A stretch of 64,000 bases of DNA. Origin: Paragordius varius (taxonomy: Eukaryota; Nematomorpha). Within the stretch, counting starts at the first letter, position 1, and each line of letters starts with the position of its first letter. Positions 27,181 through 39,440 of this stretch are shown here, piece after piece. A model generated the notes under the pieces. The model made no database searches, was not told the origin of the DNA, and saw only the letters and a program-made list of their open reading frames with translations. Where the stretch lies: NCBI GenBank assembly GCA_964247055.1, contig OZ176052.1, forward strand, positions 5,766,001 to 5,830,000, written 5' to 3'. The translations under genes were made by a program, and so were the position numbers.

Positions 27181-27714
27181 CACATCAAAATGGGCTAATC
27201 TTTTAAAATAAACGGGGAAATTGATAGCGGGAATCGTAGCTTATGATATCACAATAAGCTATTTTTGAAAAAGTGAAATAATCTGCTTATTTAAATTTTG
27301 TGGAAGTCTTATTTTTAAGTGTTATTAAGCATGGAAACGGTATTAAAATACTTTAATATACAGTATGCATTTTAATGTATGTTCAGTAATTTTATTGTCA
27401 GTCCAATAACATAAATGGTTTATCCAAAGCGTAAAATACTGACCCACGAAATTATTTCGTAGTACACATATGAAAGAGGATTGACGTGAGAATTAACATA
27501 GGCTTTGATTTGATGGATATTTTGTAATGTTAATTCTTGAGAATATTATAGCAATTTATGTTAACATAAATTAATAAATAGTAAAATACGTATTTTAAGA
27601 TTTTTTATGTAATTATTCCTAAATTTAATAATAAATATTTTTCAGCATGCTAAATAGCTGTATTAATCAATATTGGTATATAATTTTTATAGTTGTTATT
27701 ACTAATTAAAAAAA

Positions 27715-29215
27715 CACAGGTAAATATATATTTGAGAAAATTTAAGTAGATTTTAGATTTTTGTCTTTTATGTTTTGCATTGTTAATTATTAACAATTGT
27801 TAAGTATTTCAGACATTTTAATCAGGTAAAAATTCGGTTTTTAAATTTAGTCAAATTTAATTTTTTTTGTTTTTTTATTTAACATTGTTAATTGTAATCA
27901 ATTACTACATATTTTAGACATTTTAATAAATACAGGTAAAAATTGCGGTTTTTAATAAATTTAGTAAAAATTTAGTTTTGTTTTTTAGGTTTTGCATTGT
28001 TAATTGTAATTAATTACTACATATTTTGGACATTATAATAAATACAGGTAAAAATTGCGGTTTTTAATAAATTAAGTAAAAAATTAGTTTTTTTTGTTTT
28101 TTTAGGTTTTGCATTGTTAGTTGTAATTAATTACTACATATTTTGGACATTATTGGTAAAAATTGCGGTTTTTAATAAATTTAGTAAAAATTTAGTTTTT
28201 TTGTTATTTAGGTTTTACATTGTTAATTGTAATTAATTACTACATATTACATTTTAATAAATGTAAAAATTGCGATTTTTACAAATTTAGTAAAAATTTG
28301 TTTTTTTAGGTTTTGCATTGTTAATTCTAATTATTTACTACATATTTTGGACATTATAATAAATACAGGTAAAAATTTTAGTTTAAGAAAATTTATGTAT
28401 TATCCAAAAAAAATTTTTGTTTTTTAGGTTTTGCATTGTAAATTATACATAGTCTTGAAATACTTTTACAGACTATAATAAAGACAGGTAAAAATCAATG
28501 TTTTTCGGTTTTATATATAATTATAAATACCAACGAATTTGAAATATAATCTATATTCACATAAAATTTATTAAAAATTTTAGAGGTTTAAAAGATCGAT
28601 AATAAAGACCTTCTACTAATTAAATCACACAAAATATACTAAGCCGATATTTTTGAATTACCCTCCAAAAACTATGAATAAGAAGCATATTATTTTTAGA
28701 TATAAATAAAATTATTTATATAAAATAAATCATTATAATAATAAAAAACTAAATTTTTACTAAATTTGTTAAAAACCGTAATTTTTGCCTGTATTTATAA
28801 TGATGTCCAAAATATGTAATAATTAATTACAATTAACAATAAACCTAAAGAAAAAAAACTAAATTTTATTTATTAAAAACCGCAATTTTTACCTGTATTT
28901 ATTATAATGTCCAAAATATGTAGTAAATAATTACAATTAACAATGCAAAACCTAAAAAACAAAAAAAAACTAAATTTTTACTAAATTTATTAAAAACCGC
29001 AATTTTTACCTGTATTTATTAAAATGTCCAAAATATGTAGTAATTGATTACAATTAACAATGTTACATAAAAAAAACAAAATTGAATTTGACTAAAAACC
29101 GAATTTTACCTGATTAAAATGTCTGAAATACTTAAAAATTGTTAATAATTAACAATGCAAAACATAAAAGACAAAAATCTAAAATCTACTTAAAAAAAAT
29201 TTACCTAAATATGTC
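27715..29215. mobile_element. Foldback-like element with tandem-repeat arms
   Basis: The left arm (27715-28500) is about six tandem units of roughly 110-120 bp, each containing GCATTGTTAATTGTAATTAA and GGTAAAAATTGCGG. The right arm (28740-29215) holds about four units in the opposite orientation. The outermost units at both ends are a distinct subtype (AACAATTGTTAAG...). The arms are separated by about 240 bp of unrelated sequence. This is the structure of foldback/long-TIR non-autonomous elements. There is no ORF. Confidence 0.75.
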
Positions 29216-30499
29216 AACAAACAAATTTTAATATTTATTCTGATGTGTTAAAGTTTTCAACAATCATATAAAAAAAGGGTGATTACACCGTTTGTGTTAC
29301 ACTAGACAACAAATTTTTCTGCCACTCGATTTGCATTTTCTGATATTTATTATCATTTTAACAGTAAACTTGAAATAAAAATTAGAATTCATCTAAGAAT
29401 TTGTATTAGTGAATTATTTTGATTATGCACTCTCTTTATCAAAATTTTACTTAAAAATGTTTTTCTTTGAGAATATACAACAAAGCCCATTGGTATCTCA
29501 TTTGAAAGAGTAATGAAAACTCTATAAAATGCACACTAATATGTTCGATAGTTAATATTGGACATAGGAAGCGACAAAAGCGCGAAGCGATAGCGTTTTT
29601 CTCAAATTTTAAAATTAATGAAAAATAGCTCAAAATTTGTCTAGATGGCATTGAATGACCAAAAAAGATAACAAAAAAAAAGTTTTTTTGATTAAATCAC
29701 TTTATTCCTTTTATGCCATTCAACAGCTATTTTTAATTTTTTTAAAATTACAATCTCATCAATATTAATTTATTTTTTTAGGAAACCGATAATTTCAAAA
29801 TTTAAAAGACTAAAAAAGTTTAAGGTATTATCTTTTTAATGATTATTTAATAAATTTACAGTTATTTTCATAATTTCAGCGATTCACATAATAATATCTA
29901 AAAAAATACAAAAATTATATAGACGAGATGAAGAGCAAATCAAAAAACAACTTTTATGTAGCTATTCTCTTAACATCAAACTTATTTTTATGCTTAAAAA
30001 ACGTTTTTATGTACATATTGTTAATTCTTTTGCCTTTAATTAAATTATTTTAACTTGTCTTTCTGTTAAAAATTTTATCTCTTATTCTTATAATTTATAA
30101 TTGCATTTTTATTTAACCATATTCAATTTCAAAACCCATTATCTAAATCCTCAAGATCATTCCATCTCAAACAAGGTAGGTTCTTATAATTAATATAGCC
30201 TTGTATTTTTATGTTACTTATATCAAAGCCTAAACTCCGTGGTTACACAGATAGGAAAGGAAAAATTATGGAAGTGAATAAAACAAATAAAATGCGAATG
30301 AGTATGAAATCTTATTTAATGAAAATATCTGACCATAACATTGAAAAAAATGTATGCGACACAAACATAACGGTACCCCTTAAATACACCTGAAACCTAG
30401 TTAGTGTATAATAAATAAAGATGAGAAACTAAAGTAATTCCAATCGCTCTATACCTATAGAGTTTAATGATGTCGCCTTTAATTTGCTAAAAATTATAT

Positions 30500-31640
30500 T
30501 CCCGTAATATCTACAATTTGGCTTAAAAATGATTATTCGTGGTCAAGGATCGAATAAATGTAATCTCTTTGAAACAAAAATCATCGGTCAATGCCCCAAT
30601 CTTGGTTTTCTCGAAAAGTCGGTAAAAAAGAAGGATATGAAGTTAGGAAGTCTTTTTATAAAAACCAAAGAACAGATCTGCGTATTGTTTTTCTCGCCTG
30701 CTTTTTGATCGATCTCTTTACCCATCGGTTTTAATCAATGGAGGAAAAAGGATAAATTATTCCATCATTAGAGTAGCCTCAATCATTGGAAAACATTTAC
30801 TACTTGGAGCAGAGAGAAGTTATAAATAAAACAGGAAATGATTCTGATCTAGAAGCGCACACGCAATCGGAAAAGAATCAATGGCGAAATATTAAACATC
30901 GATTGGCCTGCATGAAATTAATCACCCAAAATCTCTCTTTTCAAGGACATGTTAAAAGTTTAATGTATCTAGTCGGCAGCAAATCCTGGAAACCTCCTAT
31001 CCTTACCAAAACTTGTAACTCAGTTTGACCCAATAATGGCACACATGAGAAATTAAATTCCTAACACATTATCCTATGTTACACCCAAACAAAACAATTT
31101 TAAACATCTTTTAGCTTCAAGAGTTGCTTAATTGATCGATACATAAAAAGTGAATATTTTGGATTGATATTTCAACACCAGATATAGCCCACCGAGAACA
31201 AATTTCTCAGTTGTATTTGTGTTTATTGATTATGAGAAGAAAGTTGTCATAAAAGAATCCTTTTTGTGTTTTTTTAGTTGTTATGCAATGTCATTTAAAA
31301 GGGTAATTTTAGAATATTTAAATTAATCAGTTATCAAATTGTAGATAGCAATGCTATGATAATGTAGCTGTGGGTCACATTTCAGACGGTCAATAAAAAA
31401 TTCTGGAAAAAAATAAAAGACAAATATTTGTTAACTGTGACAATCATTCCTTGAATTTAATAGGAGTCACGGTAGCAAAACGAGATGTTATTGTCGTGAA
31501 GATTTTTCACGTTCAACTATGAGATGTGTTAAAAATATACAAAAAAAACTGTTAAGCGTGGAAAAAAACCCGATAGAGTGCTAGAATTTAAGCAGTTAAT
31601 GCCATTGTTGAGGGAATAACAATTTGATAGAGCTATGATA
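30500..31640 (+). pseudogene. hAT transposase relic (DUF4371 part)
   Basis: At 30786-31025 the frame reads NQWRNIKHRLACMKLITQ then NLSFQGH, the conserved W...R...fL..QnLaFRGh pattern of DUF4371 hAT transposases. Further on, at 31420-31500, NCDNHSLNLIGV appears (usual C-x-aHsLNL), and at 31565-31615 SAR...AVNAIVEG (usual TRWSARxxA). Several frame changes and stops break it. The matching C-terminal dimerisation domain lies at 35990-36570, so insertions may have split one element. Confidence 0.7.
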
Positions 31641-31730
31641 TATGTAAAAATAAAATACTAGTTAAGCAAGAAGTGAGGCTTCCGTTTTAATTCAGAGTAC
31701 TTTAAATTTCAATATTTTAACTTATACCAT

Positions 31731-32958
31731 TGTTACACATGCAAATTTTATATATATATTTTGTTAATATATTATAATTTTCTGTAAGATTTACATTGTC
31801 TTATTTTTATATTTTTTGTACTATGTTAATATTATATCATTTGTTACTCGAAATTTTGTTGATATAATGCAAATTATGTTCACCCAAAAATAGTATATAT
31901 AAAGCACAAAAAAACCGAATAAATATCATTTCAAAGTTACGTTTTATACCTTTGTTGCCTTTAACATCTGGTGGCCAAGCGAATCCGAACTAATCTAACA
32001 ACTAATCTTAGAGAACAGTGGAGCTCCCACCGAGTTCCAAACTCATGGTGGAAGACCCCAAAGTGCAACCAGGACAATGTCGATTACCAATGTCACGAAC
32101 ATGTCCATCAAAAAAATATAACGATAATACCAATTATAACAATGGTAATAATATATAATCGATTACAACAATCAAAACCTCGGACACATTCGCGCAAGGG
32201 TTATGGGAGTAGCTATGGGCCAAGCAAATGTCCCGCCTGGAACCCCAATTGCAAATGCGGAAAACTCAACCACTTCGCTAATGTAGATCAAAAAACACTG
32301 CCAAAAGTTTATTCAACCGCCAAATTCATAGAAAAGCAATGCCAACCGCCAGCGCACTGAAAGCGAACGGGCTAAGAATCTGTAGCGACTCTAGAATCAC
32401 GATCCATAAATGGCTGCGGAGGACTCCCACATCATTCAACATTTGATGGTTGGGTAAGTAAGATTGGCGCCAAGCTTTTAATAAATTGATCTGCAAGACT
32501 CCTGCCTGCCGATGGCTAAAGAGTAGTAACACCTTTCAAAGCAAAGAGGATGTTTCCGTTACAAAAAGATACCGTTCAGATTCCCCACAGCGGCGATATT
32601 TAAGTGTGACTGGACCAGTTTAACAAGAAATGGTCCAGGATGGCGTGAGGCATAGATCAAATGATTCGTCGACACACACAACACGTGATGTTATCATTCA
32701 AACTAGGATTATTTCTCCTAAGGGTGAAGTAATGTTACACATGCATATTAATATATATTTTGTTTGTATATTATAATTTTCTGTAAGATTTGCATTGTCT
32801 TATTTTTATATTTGTACTATGATATCATATCCTTTGTTAATCAAAATTTTATTGATATAATGCAAATTTGTTCACCTAAAAAAGTATGTATAAAGCACAA
32901 AAAAACCGAATAAATATCATTTCAAGGTTACGTTTTATACCTTTGTTACCTTCTAACA
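31731..32958 (+). mobile_element. LTR-retrotransposon fossil (Gypsy/Ty3-like), internally reduced
   Basis: Two direct repeats, 31731-31966 and 32733-32958, both begin TGTTACACATGC and end TAACA, so they are TG...CA long terminal repeats. They are flanked by ACCAT on the left and ACTAT on the right, a near-perfect 5-bp target duplication. The internal part is under 0.8 kb and contains a gag-like zinc-knuckle remnant; no pol region is present. It is broken, most of the coding region is absent, and the clear divergence between the two LTRs means it is not recent. Confidence 0.8.
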
Positions 32959-33290
32959 ACTATCAAATATTTAGAGGAATCGATAGGGTTTAACATAGAT
33001 TGCAAGATCTTAAAATTAAGAATTAAACCTTAACTATTGAATCATCAGATATTCGGAATCAACTTTGCAAGGAAGCCATAAAAAAGATTAAATTATATGT
33101 GAAAACTAGGATGTTTTTCCCAGTCAAAAAAACGTTTTCCCAGTCAATAAAAACGATTTTCTTTTTGGTGATAAATATCAAAACAATATAAAAATAACGT
33201 AAACATTATCAGCGTAAGATTAGGATATTATTTTTAATAAAAACACAATTATTGAATGACAATTTTCCAATTATATTCCAGTACACTAAT

Positions 33291-34861
33291 GTGACCAGAT
33301 ATTTTTAACTTGAACGCAGTACAAAATTAAAACATACTGTGCCTTGTTTTTAAACCATCGGTGTGGAATATTCCACAGTTAAAAATATCCTGATGAAATA
33401 TATATATATATATATATATATATATTCTGATAGGAAAATATCAGGATTATCATGGTGCTTTTGGTTTAAACCTTTACGAGTTATTAAAAAAAGTTATTTA
33501 CAGTAAGTGCTCCGTAAATAATTGCAAAAGGGGCGCAATTTTTTAAATATATTTTTGGTGAATGCTAAATGTATATTTTCAAAAAATATCACTAAAATAT
33601 AACATAAACTCCATATAAAAAGCAAAACAATGTTTTAAAAATTTTAAATTTTTAGATGTGGCTCTAAAAGTCCCAATTTTTTTGGCTCTTTTAAAATGAA
33701 CCGTTCTCTTAAAATAAACGTAAAATTCCTTTTCATACTATTTTGAGCATGATGGAAACGATATAAACGGTTGAGATGTTATAACATTTTATATATATAT
33801 AATTCGATAATGCTAATTTCTCACACGGATTTTGATTGAAATATTTGTTCGTTGTCAAAATTATGTTAATAAAAATTGTTTTTTTTACAAATATGCACCA
33901 AAATTTGCAAGCAAACATTAAACTATGAATGTTCAACATCATCGAATTATTTGGAAAAAAAATTTTATTATATCTCAAAGCGTTATACAGTTTCCATGAT
34001 GCTTCAAAACAGTTTGAAATACACTTCAACAAAATATCTCAGTTTTACTTAATGCAAAAAAATAAGATAACTAATAAAAATTAATGTTTAGAGGCGTGAT
34101 GGTATAGTGGGTAGCCGGACTCTTCACTGCATGACAGAGTTTGAACCTCGAAACTACGCATTTTTTCCATCATTACTGTCAGCCCTGGGCAGGCGAAAGT
34201 TAAGGCCTTTACAAGTCCGGATACAATTTAAGTCCTTGCCCTTTAATTAAAAAGGAAAAAAGAGACTCTAAACTGTATAAAAAAAATAAAAATTAATGTT
34301 TAGGAAAAAAATTAAAAAATATCATACCTACAACCTAATGAGTATGGATATCGTAAAAACTCTATTTTTTTACGAAAGGTTATTTCGAAATCATCTGCCA
34401 TATATAATAAATTTTAAATTTTTCTATATAATTTTCCGTTTAATAATTGTAACAAAAAATAAACTTTCTAACTGTGAAACATTTATGAAAATATCATAAA
34501 TTAGATTTTTAATTTTAAACGATAAGTGAAAGAACCATTAGTCTGAATCTTACGGTGTAGACTCCGAGATTTATAGTTTCGCCACTGCGCGAAAGGCCGT
34601 AATCCTATGTTTTATGTATATTTCGAGCAGATTAGTTTTGTACCTCAAAATGCATTTCTTTACCAATTATGAGGTTATTTTTACAGAGGGTACTATATTA
34701 AATTCTAAAATATTTTTTTTGAATAAAATAAAGGTAAATAATGTATATTTAAAAAATAATTTTTTTTATTTCAAAAAGCAGTACAAAAGTGGGCGCAGTA
34801 CATGCGCAGTTTTTTTCAGAAAACCCAGTACAGTACTGCGAAAAACAGCCTATCTGGTCAC
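33291..34861. mobile_element. Element H (hAT-like ends), inserted in J
   Basis: Starts GTGACCAGATA and ends TATCTGGTCAC. Next to both ends are GCAGTAC motifs in inverted orientation. After its end the left arm of J resumes in register, so H was inserted into J. The eight flanking bases are similar but not identical. The interior holds a D fragment (33425-34065) and a SINE. Confidence 0.55.
34092..34284 (+). mobile_element. tRNA-derived SINE with intact target duplication
   Basis: The 5' part has a pol III A box (TGGTATAGTGGGTAGC) and a B box (GAGTTTGAACCTC), with a cloverleaf-sized spacing. A unique body and an A-rich tail follow. A perfect 19-bp duplication, AATAAAAATTAATGTTTAG, flanks it (34073-34091 and 34285-34303). 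The element therefore inserted by LINE-type retroposition and rather recently. Confidence 0.85.
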
Positions 34862-35106
34862 TATACAATACACAATCACCAATAACCTACTCTTTAAAAG
34901 TTTTATTTTTGGAATTCGAAATGTTTTTAAAATAATATTTTTTGGTTTATTAATGGTTCGCATTATTTGCGGCTAACTAAAAAATCTATAGTTACGGATG
35001 CAATAATATAATTAAAAAAAATATACCATTTTTATCTTAAAGGTCATAACACTTCATATTGAATCTTAAACATAAATTTTATCCTAATTTTAAATATTTA
35101 TCATTT

Positions 35107-35399
35107 GGTCCATCGGGGGCCCAATGCGGCCTTCCGAGTTGTGGGCCCGCGAAAAATTTGGAAAGCCATAAGCAAAATATGCGCACAAAATCTTAGTAAT
35201 ATTATATTTCTTACGCAATTAATCTGAATGAGTTTATTAAATTGGTAACGAATTAATAAAAATTGTTATATTGTGTTTGTATTTTACAATCTTATGTCTA
35301 ATCGAAAAATTATTTATCGTATATACTTCGAATGCGGAACGCCGTGCTTTTTGAGTTAGAAATACGGCGCGCGAAGCCATTTGGTTGGACACCCCTGTT
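35107..35399. mobile_element. hAT-like MITE inside element J
   Basis: The right end GTTGGACACCCCTG is the reverse complement of a standard CAGGGGTGTCCAAC hAT terminus. The left part is GC-rich (CGGGGGCCCAATGCGGCC). It sits in the loop between the arms of J. There is no coding capacity. Confidence 0.55.
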
Positions 35400-35922
35400 T
35401 TAGTCAACTATCTTTTTATTAAAAATTTTTAAATCAAAAACATTTTTATCGAAAAGAATTTTTGTGATGTTTTTTCCGACAGTATTTTTATCAACAAACT
35501 TGACATGTTTAAAAACTGTTTTGAAGCTTTCGGCAAATATTTATGCGAACCATCGATAAAATTATATCTCAAATTCCAAAAAATATAACTTTTAGAAAAT
35601 AATTCATTAATGATTGTGCACTGAAATATAATTGGAAAAACTGTCATTCAAATTGTGTTTTTAGAAAAAATAATATCCTAATATTACGCTGATAATGGTT
35701 AAAAGTTAATTTGTATCTTGTTTTAATATTTATCAAAAATAAAACCGTTTTAATTGATTGGGAAAATGTTTTTATTAGCTAGAAAAATGTTTCGATTGAT
35801 TGGGAAAACGTTTCGATTGACTGAGAAAATGTTTACATTAATTGGGAAAACGTTTTTGACTGAGTTTCGATTGATTGAGAAAATGTTTTGATTGACTAGG
35901 AAAACGTTTATCTGGAAAATGG

Positions 35923-35955
<33 letters not shown>

Positions 35956-35989
35956 CAACCCGTGCTAGAAAGCCAAAAACACGAGAATC

Positions 35990-36570
35990 AGATGGAGTGT
36001 TTCTTAGCAGAAAGTGAATTTTCTCGGATTATGAAACGTAATGGATAAATTGCAACATATGGAAAAGCGATCTTCTAAGCTAAAAGATGTAAATTGTTTG
36101 GATTTTTGTTAAAACTCAAAAATTTATTAATAGCAATAATGATTTAAAAAATAATTGTAAATCTAAAGGCGAATTACAATACACATTTTAATGGAACAGA
36201 TCTTTATAAAAATTGTGTTTGTAGGATGTTACCCGAACCTAAAACTGTTAGACTCTGAAACTTTATTATATCATACGACGAAGATGTGTTTCCCAATTTA
36301 AGGGTTGCTTTTTATTTACTTTTAACTTCAACGTCAGTCGCTAGTTGTAAAAGGTCATTCAGCAAATTGAAATCAATCTTTATATATTTATGGGATCGAC
36401 GATGAGTGAAGATCGTTTAAATGACTTAACATTGTTGAGTGTGGAAAATAAAAATTTGATATGATAGATTTCAATGATATAATTGATAATTTTGCAATAT
36501 CAAAAGCTAGAAAAGTTTTCACATAAAAGAAATTTTTTCTCTTAGTTGCCTCTTTCCTTTCCAAGTAGGA
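35990..36570 (+). pseudogene. hAT transposase C-terminal dimerisation domain relic
   Basis: The plus strand reads FPNLRVAFYLLLTSTSVASC and KRSFSKLKSI, then, after one frame change, MSEDRLNDLTLLSVEN. The pattern LTxxVSVASCERSFSKLK...S..RLNGLALLSIE is the hAT family C-terminus. Related sequence lies near 43150-43400 inside the outer hAT element. It is broken, and no full-length transposase is in the window. Confidence 0.75.
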
Positions 36571-36600
36571 AAATCTCATATATAACGTTTACGGATTTAA

Positions 36601-37160
36601 ATTTGAATACAACACATTCATTTTAGTCCTTCGATGCAAAATGGGGTAGTTGGATACCCCAGGCCTGTTTAATTTTTTTTTCAAAAATTATGGAATGAAT
36701 TGAGATCTTGGCAAAAATTTCCACATTTACATTAATCAACTGAACTATATAAAAAAAATTCATTCAAAAATACTTGATATTACTTATTTTAAGGTAAAAA
36801 AAGGAAAAAATTTAGTCGACATGAATGTTTGCATTTGCTAATTTTAAAAATAATACAAAATAAACCGCTTTTTTTTGTTTCTATCAATGTTAAATGATAA
36901 AAAATTAGCTTTCATTTTAGCTTTAAAATTAAATAAACACGATGTTTTGCAAAAAAATGTTGTGAAATAAAATGGCGTCGAAGTAGTTTGATAAGAAACT
37001 TTTTCTTCAAAACCAAATTTTATTTGATTTCGGCTCATTTACATAATTTTGATTAGGATGGAAGCATAACTTTAAATTGGGACCATTACTTTTAATAGTT
37101 TAAAAATATAATTTTAAATATAGTCTGGGGTATTTAGACACCCCAATTTGAATCGAAGTG
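36601..37160. mobile_element. MITE family E, copy 1 (piggyBac-like)
   Basis: About 560 bp following TTAA at 36597-36600 and ending AATCGAAGTG before TAAA. It is the reverse orientation of the copy at 53381. Conserved internal landmarks are GGGGTAGTTGGATACCCC near the left end, AAATGGCGTCGAAGTAGTTT in the middle and GGGGTATTTAGACACCCC near the right end. Confidence 0.7.
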
Positions 37161-37231
37161 TAAATAAATTGCATTACATAAATTGTTTTAAAATTTAATT
37201 CCGTTAAAATCTGTTTTTTGTTTTTTATATA

Positions 37232-39440
37232 TTTAACCATTTTACCTAAATATCCTAACTAAATGGTTTTCATAATTTATGCACCATGGGCTTATTAAGC
37301 AAATTCATGTTATTTTACAAAATATAAAATTAGAAATTAACCCAATAACATTCTATTTTTAATTATTGTATCTTATATATTTGTGGCTAATTACAAGCTA
37401 TAAATTACACATTTCGCCAATATAGCAAACATGCAAACGTTTTATTTATAAATAATTTATGTAAACCCAGAAGTTACCAAGTCATTATGTTAGTGCAAAT
37501 ATATTTTTGTAAATCTAATTTCATCATAATTTTCCTTTTTGATATGTTTAAACTAACCGTATTACCAACCAAAGAATGCTTGTTTCTAACTAAAAGAATT
37601 CTAAGTTTATATCAATTAACAACCCAAACACGATTCGGAAAAATTTTTCCCTATGCTAACATAACATTGCTTATTGTAGGCGTACTTGGAAACATCATAT
37701 ATTTTTTATGTGTCTCCAAACTTAATCGTCGATCTCATTTTTTTATATATATTTATAGTCTAGTTTTTTGGGATGTGTTGAGTCTATGTTTCCGAATATA
37801 TTGGCCTATAATTGCTTACAGCCCCAAAATTCTAAGGCTGTCCTTTCCTGAAGCTTTTATGATAAACAAATTTTGTTATTTTATAAAAGAACTAACAAAC
37901 GGGAACATCAATTTTATTACAGTGGCTATTGTGATTGATAGATTTTTCGCTATTTATAAACCTCATCTTTATCGAACATATATAAATCGTAAAAGAGTTC
38001 TCATTATAGTGATATTACTTGCCTTACTCAGTGGCATTTTGGCCAGTCCCTTTCTCTTTAAAATCAATAATGTAGCAATGTGTGGCCCGAAAAACCTTAT
38101 AGATACAGTTAATCAGAGTTTCACACCCGTGTGTAAAATTATAAGATTGCAATATGTCTCATATCTGGATACTAACAATGTAACTGAATATAGATCTTCT
38201 TACTGGCCAACCAAAACTTGGAATTCTTTTCTATGCCCTAAAAATGAAACGGTTTATTATTTGGGTGTTTTGAGTCAAAGTTGGACTTTACAGTTTAGCA
38301 ACTTTTTCGTTATTATGGCATATTTAATACCCATCGTTTTGATTGTATTTGGAAACATACAAGTTTACATACTTCTAAAGCGGAAGAAACGGTATTTTTT
38401 TTAATATATATATATACAATTTTTGATTAGAAACGCAATGCAAATATTTCACCTGTAAATAAAAATTTTATTTAAAAAATTTATTATGATATTGAAATAT
38501 TGTTTAGTGTTCATTCATCGATATCAAGCAATGAAAAAGGGTCAGATACCGTTAAAGATTCAACTCTAGTCAATGTCATGCATATTAGTTTTCTTATCAA
38601 TCGCTATTATAATTATAAAAAACAAAAAAAATTTAGTATTAAACGATCCCAATCAGCCGCTTTCAAATCAGTGTTTAGTAATACGGTTTCAAACAGGAAT
38701 GTTTTTACACTCAAAAATTACAATAGGAATCAGGAGTATTTTATGTTAATAAAAGCACAAAGCATTGCCGTTCTGTTGTGCAATGGGCCATGGGTCATTT
38801 TTGCCCTTTGTCGTTCCTGGAATATAATTTTCAATGAAAGCTGGTCGCAAAAAGTAACTTGGATGGTATTATATCTTTTAAAACATTTGTATGCTATCGC
38901 AAGTGTCTACATTAACATTTTTTTGGATCCAGACGTACGAAAAGTCTTGAAACATTAATGTATGCAATTTATAGCCGTATATTTAGATTTTGTATTATTT
39001 CTGTAGTATTTTATATACTTGAAAAATAAATATACGTGTAAAGGTATTATTATAGGCTGTTACCATATTTTATATTGACAGTAAAACGAAAACTTTAAAA
39101 TTTGATCCATATAGCCTTTATTTGGTTGGAAAAAGTTTGTTTTTTGCTTAAATTACTCAGTAAATAAAATCCGGATGTAAAAAATATCTGTGAAATATAA
39201 TTATTCTGATAGATGAATGCGGCTTTACGAATCATTAAAAAAATATGTACTCGTAATTACTCCATATCTAAAAATGACATCATGCTAAATGAAATTTTTG
39301 GTAAGGGCCAGTCATTCCAAAAATATAAAAATTTATATAAACTATATTTAAAAAGAAAAATAAAATGTATAAATTTTGAATTCTGTATATTTTTATTGTA
39401 GGGTCCAAAAGTTCCAAATTTTTGGACCACATTAAAATTA
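37232..39440. repeat. Segmental duplication, copy 2 (carries GPCR gene 2)
   Basis: Direct-orientation counterpart of 24957-27180, colinear through gene, intron and 3' flank. The D-type fragment downstream of the gene is present in both copies, so it predates the duplication; here it runs on to about 39850. Confidence 0.85.
37544..38958 (+). CDS. Class A (rhodopsin-like) GPCR, paralog 2
   Basis: Exons 37544-38391 and 38508-38958 (intron 116 nt, phase 2) again give 432 residues. It is about 93% identical to paralog 1 by eye, with the same GVLGN, LVFWD, DRFFAIYKP and NIFLDPDVRK motifs. Roughly 17 differences fall in about 255 residues of exon 1. They cluster in the second extracellular loop and neighbouring helix ends, including one single-residue insertion and one deletion. 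The cytoplasmic side is nearly unchanged. An in-frame ATG at 37487 would add 19 residues not shared with paralog 1. The gene looks functional. Confidence 0.85.

Larger units (their letters stand above)
33111..35910. mobile_element. Long inverted-repeat element J with other elements nested in it
   Basis: The left arm (33111-33290, continuing at 34866-34975) is the reverse complement of the right arm (about 35490-35910). Matching landmarks are TTGAATGACAATTTTCC at 33252 and TGTCATTCAA at 35642. The outer end of the right arm carries about seven tandem units of 21-25 bp (core TGATTGGGAAAACGTTTCGA); the left end has at least two. Element H, a half D element, a SINE and a hAT MITE lie inside. Confidence 0.65.

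Noticed and set aside
27715-29215. CRISPR-like repeat array
   Set aside because: Repeats are over 100 bp, lack unique spacers, invert in the second half, and the genome is eukaryotic.
31971-32532. Host gene between the two direct repeats
   Set aside because: It lies inside the LTR fossil; the only recognisable motif is a gag-type zinc knuckle.
34092-34165. tRNA gene
   Set aside because: A and B boxes are present, but the stems are poor. The unit continues into a SINE body and tail flanked by a target duplication.
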